Source of the DNA: an uncultured Tateyamaria sp.
GTDB taxonomy: Bacteria; Pseudomonadota; Alphaproteobacteria; Rhodobacterales; Rhodobacteraceae
Direction of reading: 5' to 3'
Assembly: GCF_947503045.1 (NCBI RefSeq)
Contig: NZ_CANNCF010000001.1
Span: 434,001-498,000, forward strand
DNA length: 64,000 nt
This document shows positions 8,835 through 18,937 of this stretch, one piece after another. The notes under the pieces are model-generated. The model made no database searches. It was not told where the DNA came from and saw only the letters and a program-made list of their open reading frames with translations. Made by a program: the position numbers and the translations under genes. Each line of letters begins with the position of its first letter. Within the stretch, counting starts at the first letter, position 1.

Positions 8835-9461
8835 CTATTCCGCCGCGAAGAACTGTGCTTCCTGCCGCACCGCACGGCCCAGCATGATGGCCATGACGAT
8901 GGCACCATTCAGGACAAACAGGTAGATCGGGTAGGCCAGCAGGATCCAGTTCACGCCGCCCACGGACAGGATGGCAAACCACGCCGCGATGCAGGATGTG
9001 AACCACATCGACAGCGTCTCGGAGTCCGGGTCGCGGTACGCCTTGAGCACCGTCACCGACCCGCCCATCAGCGAAATCGAAATGGTGATCGCCAGCGCGT
9101 AGACCGCCGTGTCGGTCAGCGCCCACAGGACAAGTCCGGCGGCAGCCGCGCACAGAATGTAGATGTCGACTTGGTTGAAAAACACGCCCTGACCCTTGCG
9201 GATCGACAGGGCCAAAACCGTGATCGTGCCGCCGACCTGAAAGCCTGCAAACCACAGCGACTGCATCGCGCCCTCATAGACCTGCGAGGCCAGCGCGATG
9301 CTGCCCAGCACGGACCAGATCAGCCAGGAAGCCCGTTGGGGCCGTGTGCGCCCGGCCAGCATGTCGCGGATATAGGGAAGAAAGGCACAGATGCTCAGCA
9401 GGGCGGAAACAAGCCCGAACAGGCGCAAGACATCTGTGCCTTGAAAATGGACGTCGATCAA
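8835..9461 (-). CDS. multi-pass membrane protein with two PQ-loop-like repeats
   Basis: This 208-residue protein has about seven hydrophobic segments. Two related stretches resemble PQ-loop/SemiSWEET repeats: CAFLPYIRDMLAGRTRPQRASWLIWS in the N-terminal half and VTVLKAYRDPDSETLSMWFTS in the C-terminal half, each a helix followed by a P/T-rich turn and an S-W or S-MW helix. The second lacks the PQ dipeptide. Transport of a small solute is possible, but the substrate cannot be read from the sequence. It is monocistronic and convergent with rpmD. Confidence 0.65.
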   Translation of the reverse strand: MIDVHFQGTDVLRLFGLVSALLSICAFLPYIRDMLAGRTRPQRASWLIWSVLGSIALASQVYEGAMQSLWFAGFQVGGTITVLALSIRKGQGVFFNQVDIYILCAAAAGLVLWALTDTAVYALAITISISLMGGSVTVLKAYRDPDSETLSMWFTSCIAAWFAILSVGGVNWILLAYPIYLFVLNGAIVMAIMLGRAVRQEAQFFAAE

Positions 9462-9662
9462 AAGGGGTACTCCGAAAAAAAAGCCTGTTGGGGGCAGCCT
9501 TTGAAAAATTTGCGCCGGTAATCCGGTCCGGCATGCACTGCTTATGAAGGTAGGTTAGCCGCGCATCTCACGTTTGCGCGAGTCTGGAATTCCATACCTC
9601 GCGCCCATTGGTCAGTGCTTAATTTCTTTGCAGTTCAACGCTTTGCGCCCTAACCTTGGGGC

Positions 9663-10301
9663 ATGCGCGAGTTGATTTATTACTATTCTGCCCATTCGGC
9701 CTTTGCCTATCTCGGCTCTGCCTGCCTGATGGAGATGTGTGCCGCCCACACCCTGACCCTTGTGCATCGCCCGATCCCTCTGTCTCCGGTGGTCGAGGCG
9801 CAGGGCAGCCTGCCGTTTCGTGCGCGCACGCAAGGCCACGTGGACTACTTCTTTGGTCGCGAGATCGAACGCTGGGCCGAGTGGCGCGGGGTCGAGGTGG
9901 TGCCGTTCCGCCCGACCTTTCACGATGCGGATTACACGCTGGCGAGCGGAATGATCATGGCCCTAGGGGATCGCGGGGAAGCGGTAGATGCAATGGCCCA
10001 TGCGTTGCTGCAGGCCCATTGGCGCGACGATGCGGACCTGTCGGATGTGGCGACGCTGCGCGCATTCGCTGAAGGGTTGGGCCATGATGCGACAGCCCTG
10101 ATGGCGCAGGCGCAGTCGGACGAGATAGCGGCGCGCTATGCGCAAAACGCGCAAGACGCGCTGGCCGCTCAGGTGATGGGGTCGCCCACCTATGTGCTCG
10201 ACGGCGAGGCGTTTTACGGGCAGGACCGGTTGGAGATGCTGGAACGCGCGCTCACGCAACCATTCAAGCCGACGCGTTGGGTCAATCCACCTGTGGATTG
10301 A
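9663..10301 (+). CDS. 2-hydroxychromene-2-carboxylate isomerase / kappa-GST-like protein
   Basis: This 212-residue DsbA-fold protein of the HCCA isomerase/kappa GST family begins with a beta strand and Ser-containing loop (YYYSAHSAFAYLGS), where the family binds glutathione. It has the typical C-terminal GSPTYVLDGE and FYGQDRLEML motifs. In naphthalene catabolism such enzymes isomerise hydroxychromene carboxylate with glutathione. Here no aromatic pathway genes are nearby, so a general glutathione-dependent isomerase or transferase role is more likely. It sits in the second interruption of the ribosomal cluster. Confidence 0.85.
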   Translation: MRELIYYYSAHSAFAYLGSACLMEMCAAHTLTLVHRPIPLSPVVEAQGSLPFRARTQGHVDYFFGREIERWAEWRGVEVVPFRPTFHDADYTLASGMIMALGDRGEAVDAMAHALLQAHWRDDADLSDVATLRAFAEGLGHDATALMAQAQSDEIAARYAQNAQDALAAQVMGSPTYVLDGEAFYGQDRLEMLERALTQPFKPTRWVNPPVD

Positions 10302-10310
10302 GCGTGGATG

Positions 10311-10335
10311 TAAGGCGGGGATAACCCCGCCCTAC
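10311..10335. repeat. dispersed palindromic spacer repeat, copy 5
   Basis: TAAGGCGGGGATAACCCCGCCCTAC: stem GGCGGGG / CCCCGCC with a 4-nt loop. It lies between two converging genes and may help termination. Confidence 0.7.
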
Positions 10336-10357
10336 TGTTGTCTGATAGTGCGCGGCT

Positions 10358-11539
10358 TTACGACGTGTGGTCGTAGGCGCGTTCGCCATGAACGGCCAGG
10401 TCCAGCCCTTCCTGTTCGACATCGGCGCTGACCCGCAGCCCCACCAGTGCCTTGCAGATCAGCGCGATGACGATGGTCGCAACAACCGAGAACACACCGA
10501 CAATCACGAGGCTGCCGGCTTGGGCAACAAAGCTGCCCGCGCCGAACACCGCGATCATTAGCGTGCCAAAGATGCCGCCAACGCCGTGCACCGCAAAGAC
10601 ATCCAGCGTGTCGTCGATGGACAGGGTGTTGCGCACCAGTTTGACCGCTTCCTGACACAGCACACCCGCGACCGCGCCGATGACCAGCGCCTCGACCGGG
10701 CCGACAAAGCCCGAGGCCGGTGTGATCGACGCAAGCCCCGCGATTGTGCCGGTGACGATGCCGACGAGCGATGCCTTGCCATATTGGATCCGCTCCCACA
10801 GCGCCCAGGTGAGCGAGGCGGTGGCTGCCGAAATATGCGTGACGGTCAGCGCCATTGCGGCGCCGCCATCTGCGGCCAGTTGCGAACCCCCGTTAAAGCC
10901 GAACCAGCCGACCCACAAAAGGGCGGCACCGATCATCACGTAACCGGGGTTGTGGGGGGGCTTGGTCGCGTCCTTGCGTGGCCCGAGCATCACCGCCAGC
11001 ACAAGCGCGGCAATGCCTGCGGTCTCGTGAACGACCACACCGCCTGCAAAATCCTTGAGGCCCGTGTCGCCAAAGATGCCGCCATCCGCGAGAAAGCCGC
11101 CGCCCCAGACCCAGTGGACCACCGGCGCATAGCAGAGCAGCATCCAAAGGCTTGAGAACAAAAGTACAAAGCCAAAGCTGACCCGTTCTACATAGGCCCC
11201 CACGATCAGCGCGGGGGTGATGATCGCAAAGGTCATCTGAAAGGCAAAGAATAGGATTTCGGGCAGGGTCCCGGCCAATGTGTCGGCATCGACCCCGTTC
11301 AGGAACATCTTGCCCAAGCCGCCCCAGACCCCCGAGGTGCCAGGCCCAAAGGCAATCGAATAGCCCGCAACCAGCCAAAGTACGCTCATCAGGCATGCGA
11401 TCGCATAACAATGCATGAAAACGCTCAGCACATTGCGCGACCGCACCAGCCCGCCATAAAAAAGCGCAAGCCCCGGCAATGTCATCAACAGCACAAGCGC
11501 GGTTGCGACAATAATCCAAGCTGTGTCCGCTCCAACCAT
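10358..11539 (-). CDS. amtB: ammonium transporter, Amt family
   Basis: This 393-residue inner-membrane protein has about eleven membrane spans that carry ammonium or ammonia. Visible family marks are TLPGLALFYGGLVRSRNVLS near the N-terminus, the region with GTSGVWGGLG and FFAFQMTFAIITPALIVGA, a twin-His pair (VVHETAG or HISAATA, and VFAVHGVGGIFG) and a C-terminal regulatory tail. The start is moved inward from the track to MVGADTAW, where GGAGGAA lies at proper spacing. The usual partner glnK is absent on both sides, and the gene stands inside the ribosomal cluster. Confidence 0.93.
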   Translation of the reverse strand: MVGADTAWIIVATALVLLMTLPGLALFYGGLVRSRNVLSVFMHCYAIACLMSVLWLVAGYSIAFGPGTSGVWGGLGKMFLNGVDADTLAGTLPEILFFAFQMTFAIITPALIVGAYVERVSFGFVLLFSSLWMLLCYAPVVHWVWGGGFLADGGIFGDTGLKDFAGGVVVHETAGIAALVLAVMLGPRKDATKPPHNPGYVMIGAALLWVGWFGFNGGSQLAADGGAAMALTVTHISAATASLTWALWERIQYGKASLVGIVTGTIAGLASITPASGFVGPVEALVIGAVAGVLCQEAVKLVRNTLSIDDTLDVFAVHGVGGIFGTLMIAVFGAGSFVAQAGSLVIVGVFSVVATIVIALICKALVGLRVSADVEQEGLDLAVHGERAYDHTS

Positions 11540-11992
11540 TCTAAGTTCCTCCCCGAAATTATCTTGCGGCCACAAACCGGGCTTGGGCTGCAAGAAAAAG
11601 AGGCAACTGGATTGAGGGGCGCTATAAATTGCGGCAAACGGGAAAAGATGAAAAAATAGGCAAATCTGCACCTGTATCGGGCTAAAAATGTGCGGTTTGT
11701 GGATTTGGGTACAGGCGGGGTCTGACGTCGTTCATCTGGACACGCCGGGCGAGCCCTCGGGGTTGGGCGTGCAGGTTGACTCAATGGAGAGATGAGGATG
11801 CTCTGCGCGCATGGGGGCACACTTCGCGGTCAGGCGCTGCCCTTGGGCCATGGCCGAACTGATCCCTTGATCCCGCACCACACCCCGTCTATACGCCCCC
11901 GGTGGCGCCTTGAGCCCCACAGAATCAAAACCAAAGACACGCCGCGTTCACCCATTCCGCTTCGGGGGTGCTTCCGGCTTAGGAGAAGCGAC
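11540..11992. other. spacer between amtB and rplO
   Basis: This is a 453-bp gene-free divergent region. It must hold the amtB promoter (right side, minus strand; I cannot place it) and holds a good promoter for rplO at 11867-11895. The short ORFs here are shadows. Confidence 0.5.
11867..11895 (+). promoter_or_regulatory. promoter restarting rplO-secY-adk
   Basis: TTGATC at 11867-11872, 17 bp, TATACG at 11890-11895, about 95 bp upstream of rplO. The -10 box and spacing are identical to the promoter before rpmC. Confidence 0.7.
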
Positions 11993-12463
11993 ATGAAACT
12001 CAATGAACTGCGCGACAATCCCGGCGCAACCAAACCTCGCAAACGCGTGGGCCGTGGCCCCGGCTCCGGCACCGGTAAGATGGGTGGCCGTGGTATCAAG
12101 GGTCAGAAATCCCGTTCGGGTGTGGCCATCAATGGTTACGAAGGCGGCCAAATGCCTTTGTACCAACGTCTGCCCAAGCGCGGCTTTAACAAGCCAAACC
12201 GCAAGGCATTCGCCGTCGTCAACCTCGGTCTGATCCAGAAATTCATCGATCTGGGCAAGCTGGATGCGAAATCCGCCATCACCGAAGACGCGCTGGTCGC
12301 GTCCGGTCTGGTCCGCCGCAAGCTGGACGGTGTCCGGGTTCTGGCCAAGGGCGAGATCACAAGCAAAGTTGATCTGCAGGTGACCGGCGCGTCCAAATCC
12401 GCTGTCGAAGCGGTCGAAAAAGCCGGTGGCAAACTGGCCGTTGCAGCCGCAGCCGCCGAGTAA
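11993..12463 (+). CDS. rplO: 50S ribosomal protein L15
   Basis: L15 is a late 50S assembly protein. The start is at [22 protein letters not shown] after TAGGAGAAGCGAC; the long track extension is not part of the family. The 156-residue product has the Gly/Arg-rich rRNA-binding arm ([15 protein letters not shown]) and the C-terminal domain, ending in an Ala-rich tail. secY follows 132 bp later. Confidence 0.97.
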   Translation: MKLNELRDNPGATKPRKRVGRGPGSGTGKMGGRGIKGQKSRSGVAINGYEGGQMPLYQRLPKRGFNKPNRKAFAVVNLGLIQKFIDLGKLDAKSAITEDALVASGLVRRKLDGVRVLAKGEITSKVDLQVTGASKSAVEAVEKAGGKLAVAAAAAE

Positions 12464-12595
12464 GCCGGATTGACGCCTTGTGAGCCGCGTCCGCGCGGCT
12501 TACATAAGGCCTCAAGTTTTCTATAGCGCCGCCCGCAGGTATACGACCCGTCGTGGTCATCGTGTGCGGTGTTTTGTTCAAAGGACATCGCCCGC

Positions 12596-13960
<1,365 letters not shown>

Positions 13961-13984
13961 GGCCTCACAGGGAGGGGGACAAGA

Positions 13985-14629
13985 ATGAACATTATCCTGC
14001 TGGGCCCGCCAGGTGCGGGCAAAGGAACACAAGCGCGTTTTCTCGTGGAAGAGCGTGGCATGGTGCAGCTGAGCACCGGTGACATGCTGCGCGCGGCCAA
14101 GGACTCGGGCTCTGAGATGGGCAAGATCGTGGCTGACGTGATGGCGCGCGGCGCTTTGGTCACGGACGAGATCGTGATTGGCCTGATCCGCGAACAGCTG
14201 GAAACGGTCAAGGCCAACGGATTTATCTTTGACGGCTTTCCCCGCACGCTGGCGCAGGCTGATGCGCTGAACGATCTGTTGACCGAAGAGGGCGAGACCC
14301 TGGACGCGGTGATCGAGATGGAAGTGGATGACGAGGCACTGGTGGCCCGCATCACGGCCCGGTCGACCTGCGGCGCCTGCGGTGAGGTCTATAACGATCT
14401 GACCAAGCCGATCCCGGCAGATGGCAAATGCAGCAACTGCGGCAAGGAAAACGACTTCAAACGCCGCGCGGATGACAACGAAGAGTCCCTGCGCACACGC
14501 CTGATGGAATACTACAAAAAGACCTCTCCGCTGATCGGCTATTACTATGCCAAGGGACAGTTGACGAAGGTCGATGGGCTGGGCGAAATCGGCGACGTTA
14601 AGGCGGCGATCGCGGGTGTGCTTGGTTAG
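13985..14629 (+). CDS. adk: adenylate kinase with zinc-type LID
   Basis: Adenylate kinase converts ATP + AMP to 2 ADP. The 214-residue long-type enzyme has the P-loop [11 protein letters not shown], the AMP-binding GFPRTLAQA region and a LID holding four Cys as CGAC and CSNC, the arrangement that binds structural zinc in many Gram-positive and some proteobacterial enzymes. It lies in the usual place after secY with a GGAGG-type site. Confidence 0.97.
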   Translation: MNIILLGPPGAGKGTQARFLVEERGMVQLSTGDMLRAAKDSGSEMGKIVADVMARGALVTDEIVIGLIREQLETVKANGFIFDGFPRTLAQADALNDLLTEEGETLDAVIEMEVDDEALVARITARSTCGACGEVYNDLTKPIPADGKCSNCGKENDFKRRADDNEESLRTRLMEYYKKTSPLIGYYYAKGQLTKVDGLGEIGDVKAAIAGVLG

Positions 14630-14789
14630 CAGTTCCGCCAAACGCCTTTCCTTGGCGGGTCCGGTATTGCTGGCTGTGGTGTGTGGATTTGTGTGGTTGA
14701 GCACACCGATAGAATTCCACCCTTGTACCGTCGATCAAGATGGTAAAGTCATTATTGACGAGCACACAAACTCGCCTGTGTGTCTGTAG
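14616..14789 (+). CDS. possible small membrane-anchored protein
   Basis: This is a reading frame of about 57 residues overlapping the adk end in another frame, starting at GTG 14616 or TTG 14622. It has a basic N-terminus, one hydrophobic segment ([16 protein letters not shown]) and a polar end with two Cys ([16 protein letters not shown]). No family is recognised. The signal-anchor pattern and the position just before the terminator make it plausible, but it lacks an ATG. Confidence 0.3.
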   Translation: MCLVSSSAKRLSLAGPVLLAVVCGFVWLSTPIEFHPCTVDQDGKVIIDEHTNSPVCL

Positions 14790-14795
14790 GGGTGA

Positions 14796-14819
14796 GAAGG
14801 GGTTGACGCCCCCTTTTTC
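14796..14819 (+). terminator. terminator after adk
   Basis: AAGGGG-TTGACG-CCCCCTTTTT: a short G/C stem followed by T. It overlaps the -35 box of the next promoter. Confidence 0.55.
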
Positions 14820-14831
14820 TAGGCCTATCTC
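14803..14831 (+). promoter_or_regulatory. promoter for rpsM-rpsK-rpoA-rplQ
   Basis: TTGACG at 14803-14808, 17 bp, TATCTC at 14826-14831, about 150 bp upstream of rpsM. It separates the alpha operon from secY-adk. Confidence 0.65.
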
Positions 14832-14978
14832 ACGCCATCTCTGACGAGAATCAAATGGTTGGAACGCGTCCGACCAGATCACCTGATCAGCTGCAAGCCC
14901 GGGGGCAAAATCCTTGGGCTTTATGTTGTGAAAAAAGGGCCCGGAATTACGGGCTCGCAACGAAAAGGAATACGCCAA

Positions 14979-15347
14979 GTGGCACGTATTGCAGGGGTCA
15001 ACATCCCCACAGCCAAACGGGTTCCGATTGCTCTGACCTATATCACAGGCATCGGTAACACCTCCGCCCGCGCAATCTGCGAAGCGGTCGGCATCGAACA
15101 ATCCCGCCGGATCAACGAACTCAGCGACGCCGAAGTCCTGAAGATCCGCGAGCACATCGACGAAAACTACACGGTCGAAGGTGATTTGCGTCGCGACACG
15201 CAGATGAACATCAAGCGTCTGATGGACCTTGGCTGCTATCGCGGTCTGCGCCATCGCCGGAACCTGCCCGTTCGCGGTCAGCGTACCCACACCAACGCTC
15301 GCACCCGCAAAGGCCCCGCAAAGGCCATTGCCGGCAAGAAGAAATAA
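14979..15347 (+). CDS. rpsM: 30S ribosomal protein S13
   Basis: S13 bridges the subunits through the 30S head. The family start is [15 protein letters not shown], which here is a GTG codon at 14979 preceded by AAAAGGAA with 8-nt spacing; the track's upstream ATG adds 40 non-family residues. The 122-residue protein has the HhH-like segment [13 protein letters not shown] and the basic tail with [21 protein letters not shown]. Confidence 0.96.
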   Translation: MARIAGVNIPTAKRVPIALTYITGIGNTSARAICEAVGIEQSRRINELSDAEVLKIREHIDENYTVEGDLRRDTQMNIKRLMDLGCYRGLRHRRNLPVRGQRTHTNARTRKGPAKAIAGKKK

Positions 15348-15359
15348 GGGGACGCACAG

Positions 15360-15749
15360 ATGGCACGCGATACACGCAAGACCAAACGCAAGGTCTCCAA
15401 GAACATCGCCGCAGGTGTGGCGCATGTGAACTCTTCGTTCAACAACACCAAGATCCTGATCTCGGACGTGCAGGGCAACGCAATTGCATGGTCTTCGGCA
15501 GGCACCATGGGGTTCAAGGGTTCGCGCAAATCCACACCTTACGCCGCCCAGATGGCGGCCGAAGATGCGGCACGCAAGGCGCAGGAACACGGCGTCAAGA
15601 CAATCGAAGTCGAAGTGCAGGGCCCCGGTTCGGGTCGTGAGTCGGCTTTGCGCGCCTTGGCTGCTGCCGGGTTCAACGTGACATCCATCCGTGATGTGAC
15701 GCCGATGGCCCACAATGGCTGCCGCCCGCCCAAACGCCGCCGCGTCTAA
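15360..15749 (+). CDS. rpsK: 30S ribosomal protein S11
   Basis: S11 is in the 30S platform. The 129-residue protein has normal length with [18 protein letters not shown] and the C-terminal region [23 protein letters not shown]. rpsD, which in enterobacteria lies between rpsK and rpoA, is absent, as usual in alphaproteobacteria. Confidence 0.98.
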   Translation: MARDTRKTKRKVSKNIAAGVAHVNSSFNNTKILISDVQGNAIAWSSAGTMGFKGSRKSTPYAAQMAAEDAARKAQEHGVKTIEVEVQGPGSGRESALRALAAAGFNVTSIRDVTPMAHNGCRPPKRRRV

Positions 15750-15769
15750 GCGACATATGAATTTCTACC

Positions 15770-15808
15770 GGGGCCGCGTGTTTTTGCACGGCCCCAATCC
15801 GCTTTTTT
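15770..15808 (+). terminator. terminator-like hairpin between rpsK and rpoA
   Basis: A GGGGCCG / CGGCCCC 7-bp perfect stem with a 12-nt loop is followed after 7 nt by six T. It may be partly read through so that rpoA is expressed at a different level from rpsM-rpsK. Confidence 0.55.
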
Positions 15809-15865
15809 GAAACCTCGGGCGCTTGTTTTTTAGGACATGGAGAACGAGCAGGAATGGAGGGACGC

Positions 15866-16882
15866 ATGATCCACAAGAATTGGGCTGAACTGATCAAGCC
15901 GCAACAACTGGAAGTGAAACCGGGCAATGAACCCGCGCGCCAGGCCACTGTTGTCGCCGAACCGCTGGAGCGCGGCTTTGGTCTGACGCTGGGCAACGCG
16001 GTGCGCCGCGTGCTGATGTCGTCCCTGCAGGGCGCGGCCATCACATCCGTACAGATCGACAACGTGCTGCACGAGTTCTCGTCCATCGCCGGTGTGCGCG
16101 AAGACGTGACCGACGTGATCCTGAACCTCAAGCAGGTGTCCCTGCGCATGGAAGTCGAAGGCCCCAAGCGCCTGTCGATTTCGGCCAAGGGCCCCGGCGT
16201 TGTGACGGCTGGTGATATTTCGGAAAGCGCGGGCATCGAGATCCTGAACCGCGATCTGGTTATCTGCCACCTCGATGACGGTGCCGACGTGTTCATGGAA
16301 CTGACCGTCAACACCGGCAAAGGCTATGTTTCGGCTGACAAGAACAAGCCCGAAGACGCGCCCATCGGCCTGATCCCGATCGACGCGATCTATTCGCCCG
16401 TCAAGAAGGTCAGCTATGACGTCCAGCCCACCCGCGAGGGCCAGGTGTTGGATTATGACAAGCTGACCATGAAGGTCGAAACCGATGGCTCCATCACGCC
16501 GGATGATGCCGTGGCCTTTGCTGCGCGCATCCTGCAGGATCAGCTGGGCATCTTTGTGAACTTTGACGAGCCTGAGTCGGCCAACCGTCAGGACGACGAC
16601 GATGGTCTCGAGTTCAACCCGCTTCTGCTCAAGAAAGTGGACGAACTGGAATTGTCCGTGCGTTCGGCGAACTGCCTCAAGAACGACAACATCGTCTATA
16701 TCGGCGATCTCATCCAGAAGACCGAAGCAGAAATGCTGCGCACGCCGAACTTTGGCCGCAAGTCGCTGAACGAGATCAAAGAGGTGCTGTCGGGCATGGG
16801 TCTGCACCTTGGCATGGATGTCGAGGACTGGCCGCCTGACAACATCGAGGACCTCGCCAAGAAGTTCGAAGACAACTTTTGA
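15866..16882 (+). CDS. rpoA: RNA polymerase alpha subunit
   Basis: Alpha dimerises to start RNA polymerase assembly and contacts UP elements and activators. The start is at [13 protein letters not shown], with GGAGG upstream; the track adds four residues. The 338-residue protein has the N-terminal dimerisation domain ([22 protein letters not shown]) and the C-terminal domain ([19 protein letters not shown], then [13 protein letters not shown]). A palindromic repeat separates it from rplQ. Confidence 0.97.
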   Translation: MIHKNWAELIKPQQLEVKPGNEPARQATVVAEPLERGFGLTLGNAVRRVLMSSLQGAAITSVQIDNVLHEFSSIAGVREDVTDVILNLKQVSLRMEVEGPKRLSISAKGPGVVTAGDISESAGIEILNRDLVICHLDDGADVFMELTVNTGKGYVSADKNKPEDAPIGLIPIDAIYSPVKKVSYDVQPTREGQVLDYDKLTMKVETDGSITPDDAVAFAARILQDQLGIFVNFDEPESANRQDDDDGLEFNPLLLKKVDELELSVRSANCLKNDNIVYIGDLIQKTEAEMLRTPNFGRKSLNEIKEVLSGMGLHLGMDVEDWPPDNIEDLAKKFEDNF

Positions 16883-16885
16883 GCC

Positions 16886-16913
16886 GTAAGGTGGGCAGGA
16901 TTGCCCACCCTAC
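16886..16913. repeat. dispersed palindromic spacer repeat, copy 6
   Basis: GTAAGGTGGGCAGGATTGCCCACCCTAC: stem GGTGGGCA / TGCCCACC with a 4-nt loop, lying four bases after the rpoA stop. Confidence 0.75.
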
Positions 16914-17015
16914 ATCACGACTGGGTGGCGACACCCCAAGGAGAGCCGCGGACACGCATCCAAGGCCGGACAAAGTAAAACAGCCCGTAGAGGGCACCAA
17001 ATCGGAGACTAGAAA

Positions 17016-17435
17016 ATGCGTCACGCACGTGGATACCGCCGCCTGAACCGCACCCATGAACACCGCAAGGCGCTGTTCAGCAACATGGCCGGCTCGCTCA
17101 TTGAACATGAGCAGATCAAGACAACCCTTCCCAAGGCCAAGGAATTGCGCCCGATCATCGAAAAGCTGGTCACGCTGGCCAAGCGCGGCGATCTGCACGC
17201 CCGCCGTCAGGCCGCCTCCAAGCTGAAGGAAGAGCAATACGTTGCCAAACTGTTCGAGGTGCTTGGCCCTCGCTATGCCGAGCGTTCGGGCGGGTATGTG
17301 CGCGTTCTCAAGGCGGGCTTCCGCTATGGTGACATGGCGCCCATGGCGATCATCGAATTCGTCGACCGCGACCGCGACGCCAAGGGCGCTGCGGACAAGG
17401 CCCGCGTTGCAGCCGAAGACGCCGCCGAAGAATAA
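17016..17435 (+). CDS. rplQ: 50S ribosomal protein L17
   Basis: L17 lies near the exit tunnel. The 139-residue protein starts [21 protein letters not shown] and has the L17 core including [20 protein letters not shown], with an Ala/Glu-rich tail. It is the last ribosomal gene of the cluster and is followed by a strong terminator. Confidence 0.98.
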   Translation: MRHARGYRRLNRTHEHRKALFSNMAGSLIEHEQIKTTLPKAKELRPIIEKLVTLAKRGDLHARRQAASKLKEEQYVAKLFEVLGPRYAERSGGYVRVLKAGFRYGDMAPMAIIEFVDRDRDAKGAADKARVAAEDAAEE

Positions 17436-17462
17436 GCTCAGCTTACGTGCTGTTCTGGTCAA

Positions 17463-17488
17463 ACCCCTGCCTCTGGCGGGGGTTTTTC
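17463..17488 (+). terminator. rho-independent terminator of the alpha operon
   Basis: ACCCCTGCC - TCT - GGCGGGGGTTTTT: a 9-bp stem with one G-T pair and a T run. Confidence 0.85.
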
Positions 17489-17560
17489 ATTTCCGGGGGT
17501 CTCACCTGACCATCTGTGTCCCTTGCAATCCCACGTGGTCATTTGCATATTTTTGGAACA

Positions 17561-18937
17561 ATGAAATACCTCATCACCTTTCTTTTTTGCGTGTTTCCCA
17601 TATTGGTTGTGGCACAAGCCCGCCTGCCTGAAAGCAGGTCCGAGATTTCGCTGAGCTTTGCGCCACTGGTGCGCGACACCGCCCCTGCGGTTGTCAACAT
17701 CTATGCCAAGGTGATCACCCAGACCCGCCAGCGCACGCCCTTCATGAACGATCCGTTTTTCGAGCGGTTTTTCGAAGGCTTTGGCCAGCCCCAGCCGCGG
17801 GTGCAGAACTCGCTTGGTTCGGGCGTGATCCTGTCTGCGGACGGGATCGTGGTGTCGAACTATCACGTGGTTGGTCAGGCGACCGACATTCGGATCGTGC
17901 TGAACGATCGGCGCGAATATACTGCCCGCGTGCTGTTGGGGGATGCCGAAAGCGATCTCGCCATCCTGCAGATTGATGGGGTCGAGGGCCTGCCGTTTCT
18001 GCCCCTGCGCGACAGTGACACCGTCGAAGTGGGCGAGCTGGTGCTGGCCATCGGCAATCCGTTTGGCGTGGGCCAGACAGTGTCGTCGGGCATCGTGTCC
18101 GGCCTTGCGCGCTCAGGCGGGGCCAATGGTGGCGGCCTTGGTTATTTCGTGCAGACCGACGCGCCCATAAACCCCGGCAATTCGGGCGGCGCGCTTGTGG
18201 GCATGGATGGGCGGCTGATCGGGGTGAACACGCGTATCCTCAGCCGCTCGGGAGGCTCGAATGGCATCGGCTTCGCCATTCCGTCCGATCTGATCGCTGC
18301 GTTCATGCGACAGGCCGAGGCGGGCAATGACCGTTTTGTGCGCCCTTGGGCGGGTGCCACCGGGCAGGTGGTCGATGCTGATCTGGCGCAGATGCTTGAA
18401 CTAGATCGGCCCGGCGGCATCATCCTGTCGGGCCTGCATCCCGCCAGTCCGCTGGCTTCTGCAGGGTTCGAGGTTGGTGACGTGGTGCTGGCCGTGGACG
18501 GGGCCGAGGTGCACAGCCCCGGCGAGATGTTGTTTCGCATGGGGCTGGCCAGTGCGAGTGATACCGTTACCATGACGCGCCTGCGCGAGGGTGACACTGC
18601 GGAACTGACCGTCACGATGATCCCCCCACCCGAGGACCCGCCGCGCGGCGAGATCACCCTGTCCGAAGATGCAAGCCTGCCGGGGCTCAGCGTGGCCCGC
18701 GTGAACCCGGCCGTGATTTCTGAATTGCGGCTGCCGCTTGTGTCGGACGGTGTCGTTGTCACCGGCCTGGGCACGCTTGGTGCGCGCGTTGGTCTGCGTG
18801 TCGGGGATATCCTGCAGGTCATTGATGGGCGCGAGATCGTTGAACCTGAGGATGCGGCAACTGCGCTGGAACGCGCCCGCCGGGGCACCCGCGTGCAGGC
18901 CTTGCGCCGGGGTGGCCGCGTCATGTTGCGCTTTTAG
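17561..18937 (+). CDS. Do-type (DegP/DegQ) periplasmic serine protease
   Basis: This envelope protein-quality protease has 458 residues from the ATG at 17561, which gives a clean signal peptide (MKYLITFLFCVFPILVVAQA). The triad is readable: His about 102 in SNYHVVG, Asp about 132 in AESDLAIL, Ser about 208 in PGNSGGAL. Two PDZ domains follow (about 260-345 and 365-455); the second is divergent. It lacks the long Q-linker of DegP, so it is closer to DegQ/DegS in layout. The next gene, rarA, starts at the base after its stop codon. Confidence 0.92.
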   Translation: MKYLITFLFCVFPILVVAQARLPESRSEISLSFAPLVRDTAPAVVNIYAKVITQTRQRTPFMNDPFFERFFEGFGQPQPRVQNSLGSGVILSADGIVVSNYHVVGQATDIRIVLNDRREYTARVLLGDAESDLAILQIDGVEGLPFLPLRDSDTVEVGELVLAIGNPFGVGQTVSSGIVSGLARSGGANGGGLGYFVQTDAPINPGNSGGALVGMDGRLIGVNTRILSRSGGSNGIGFAIPSDLIAAFMRQAEAGNDRFVRPWAGATGQVVDADLAQMLELDRPGGIILSGLHPASPLASAGFEVGDVVLAVDGAEVHSPGEMLFRMGLASASDTVTMTRLREGDTAELTVTMIPPPEDPPRGEITLSEDASLPGLSVARVNPAVISELRLPLVSDGVVVTGLGTLGARVGLRVGDILQVIDGREIVEPEDAATALERARRGTRVQALRRGGRVMLRF

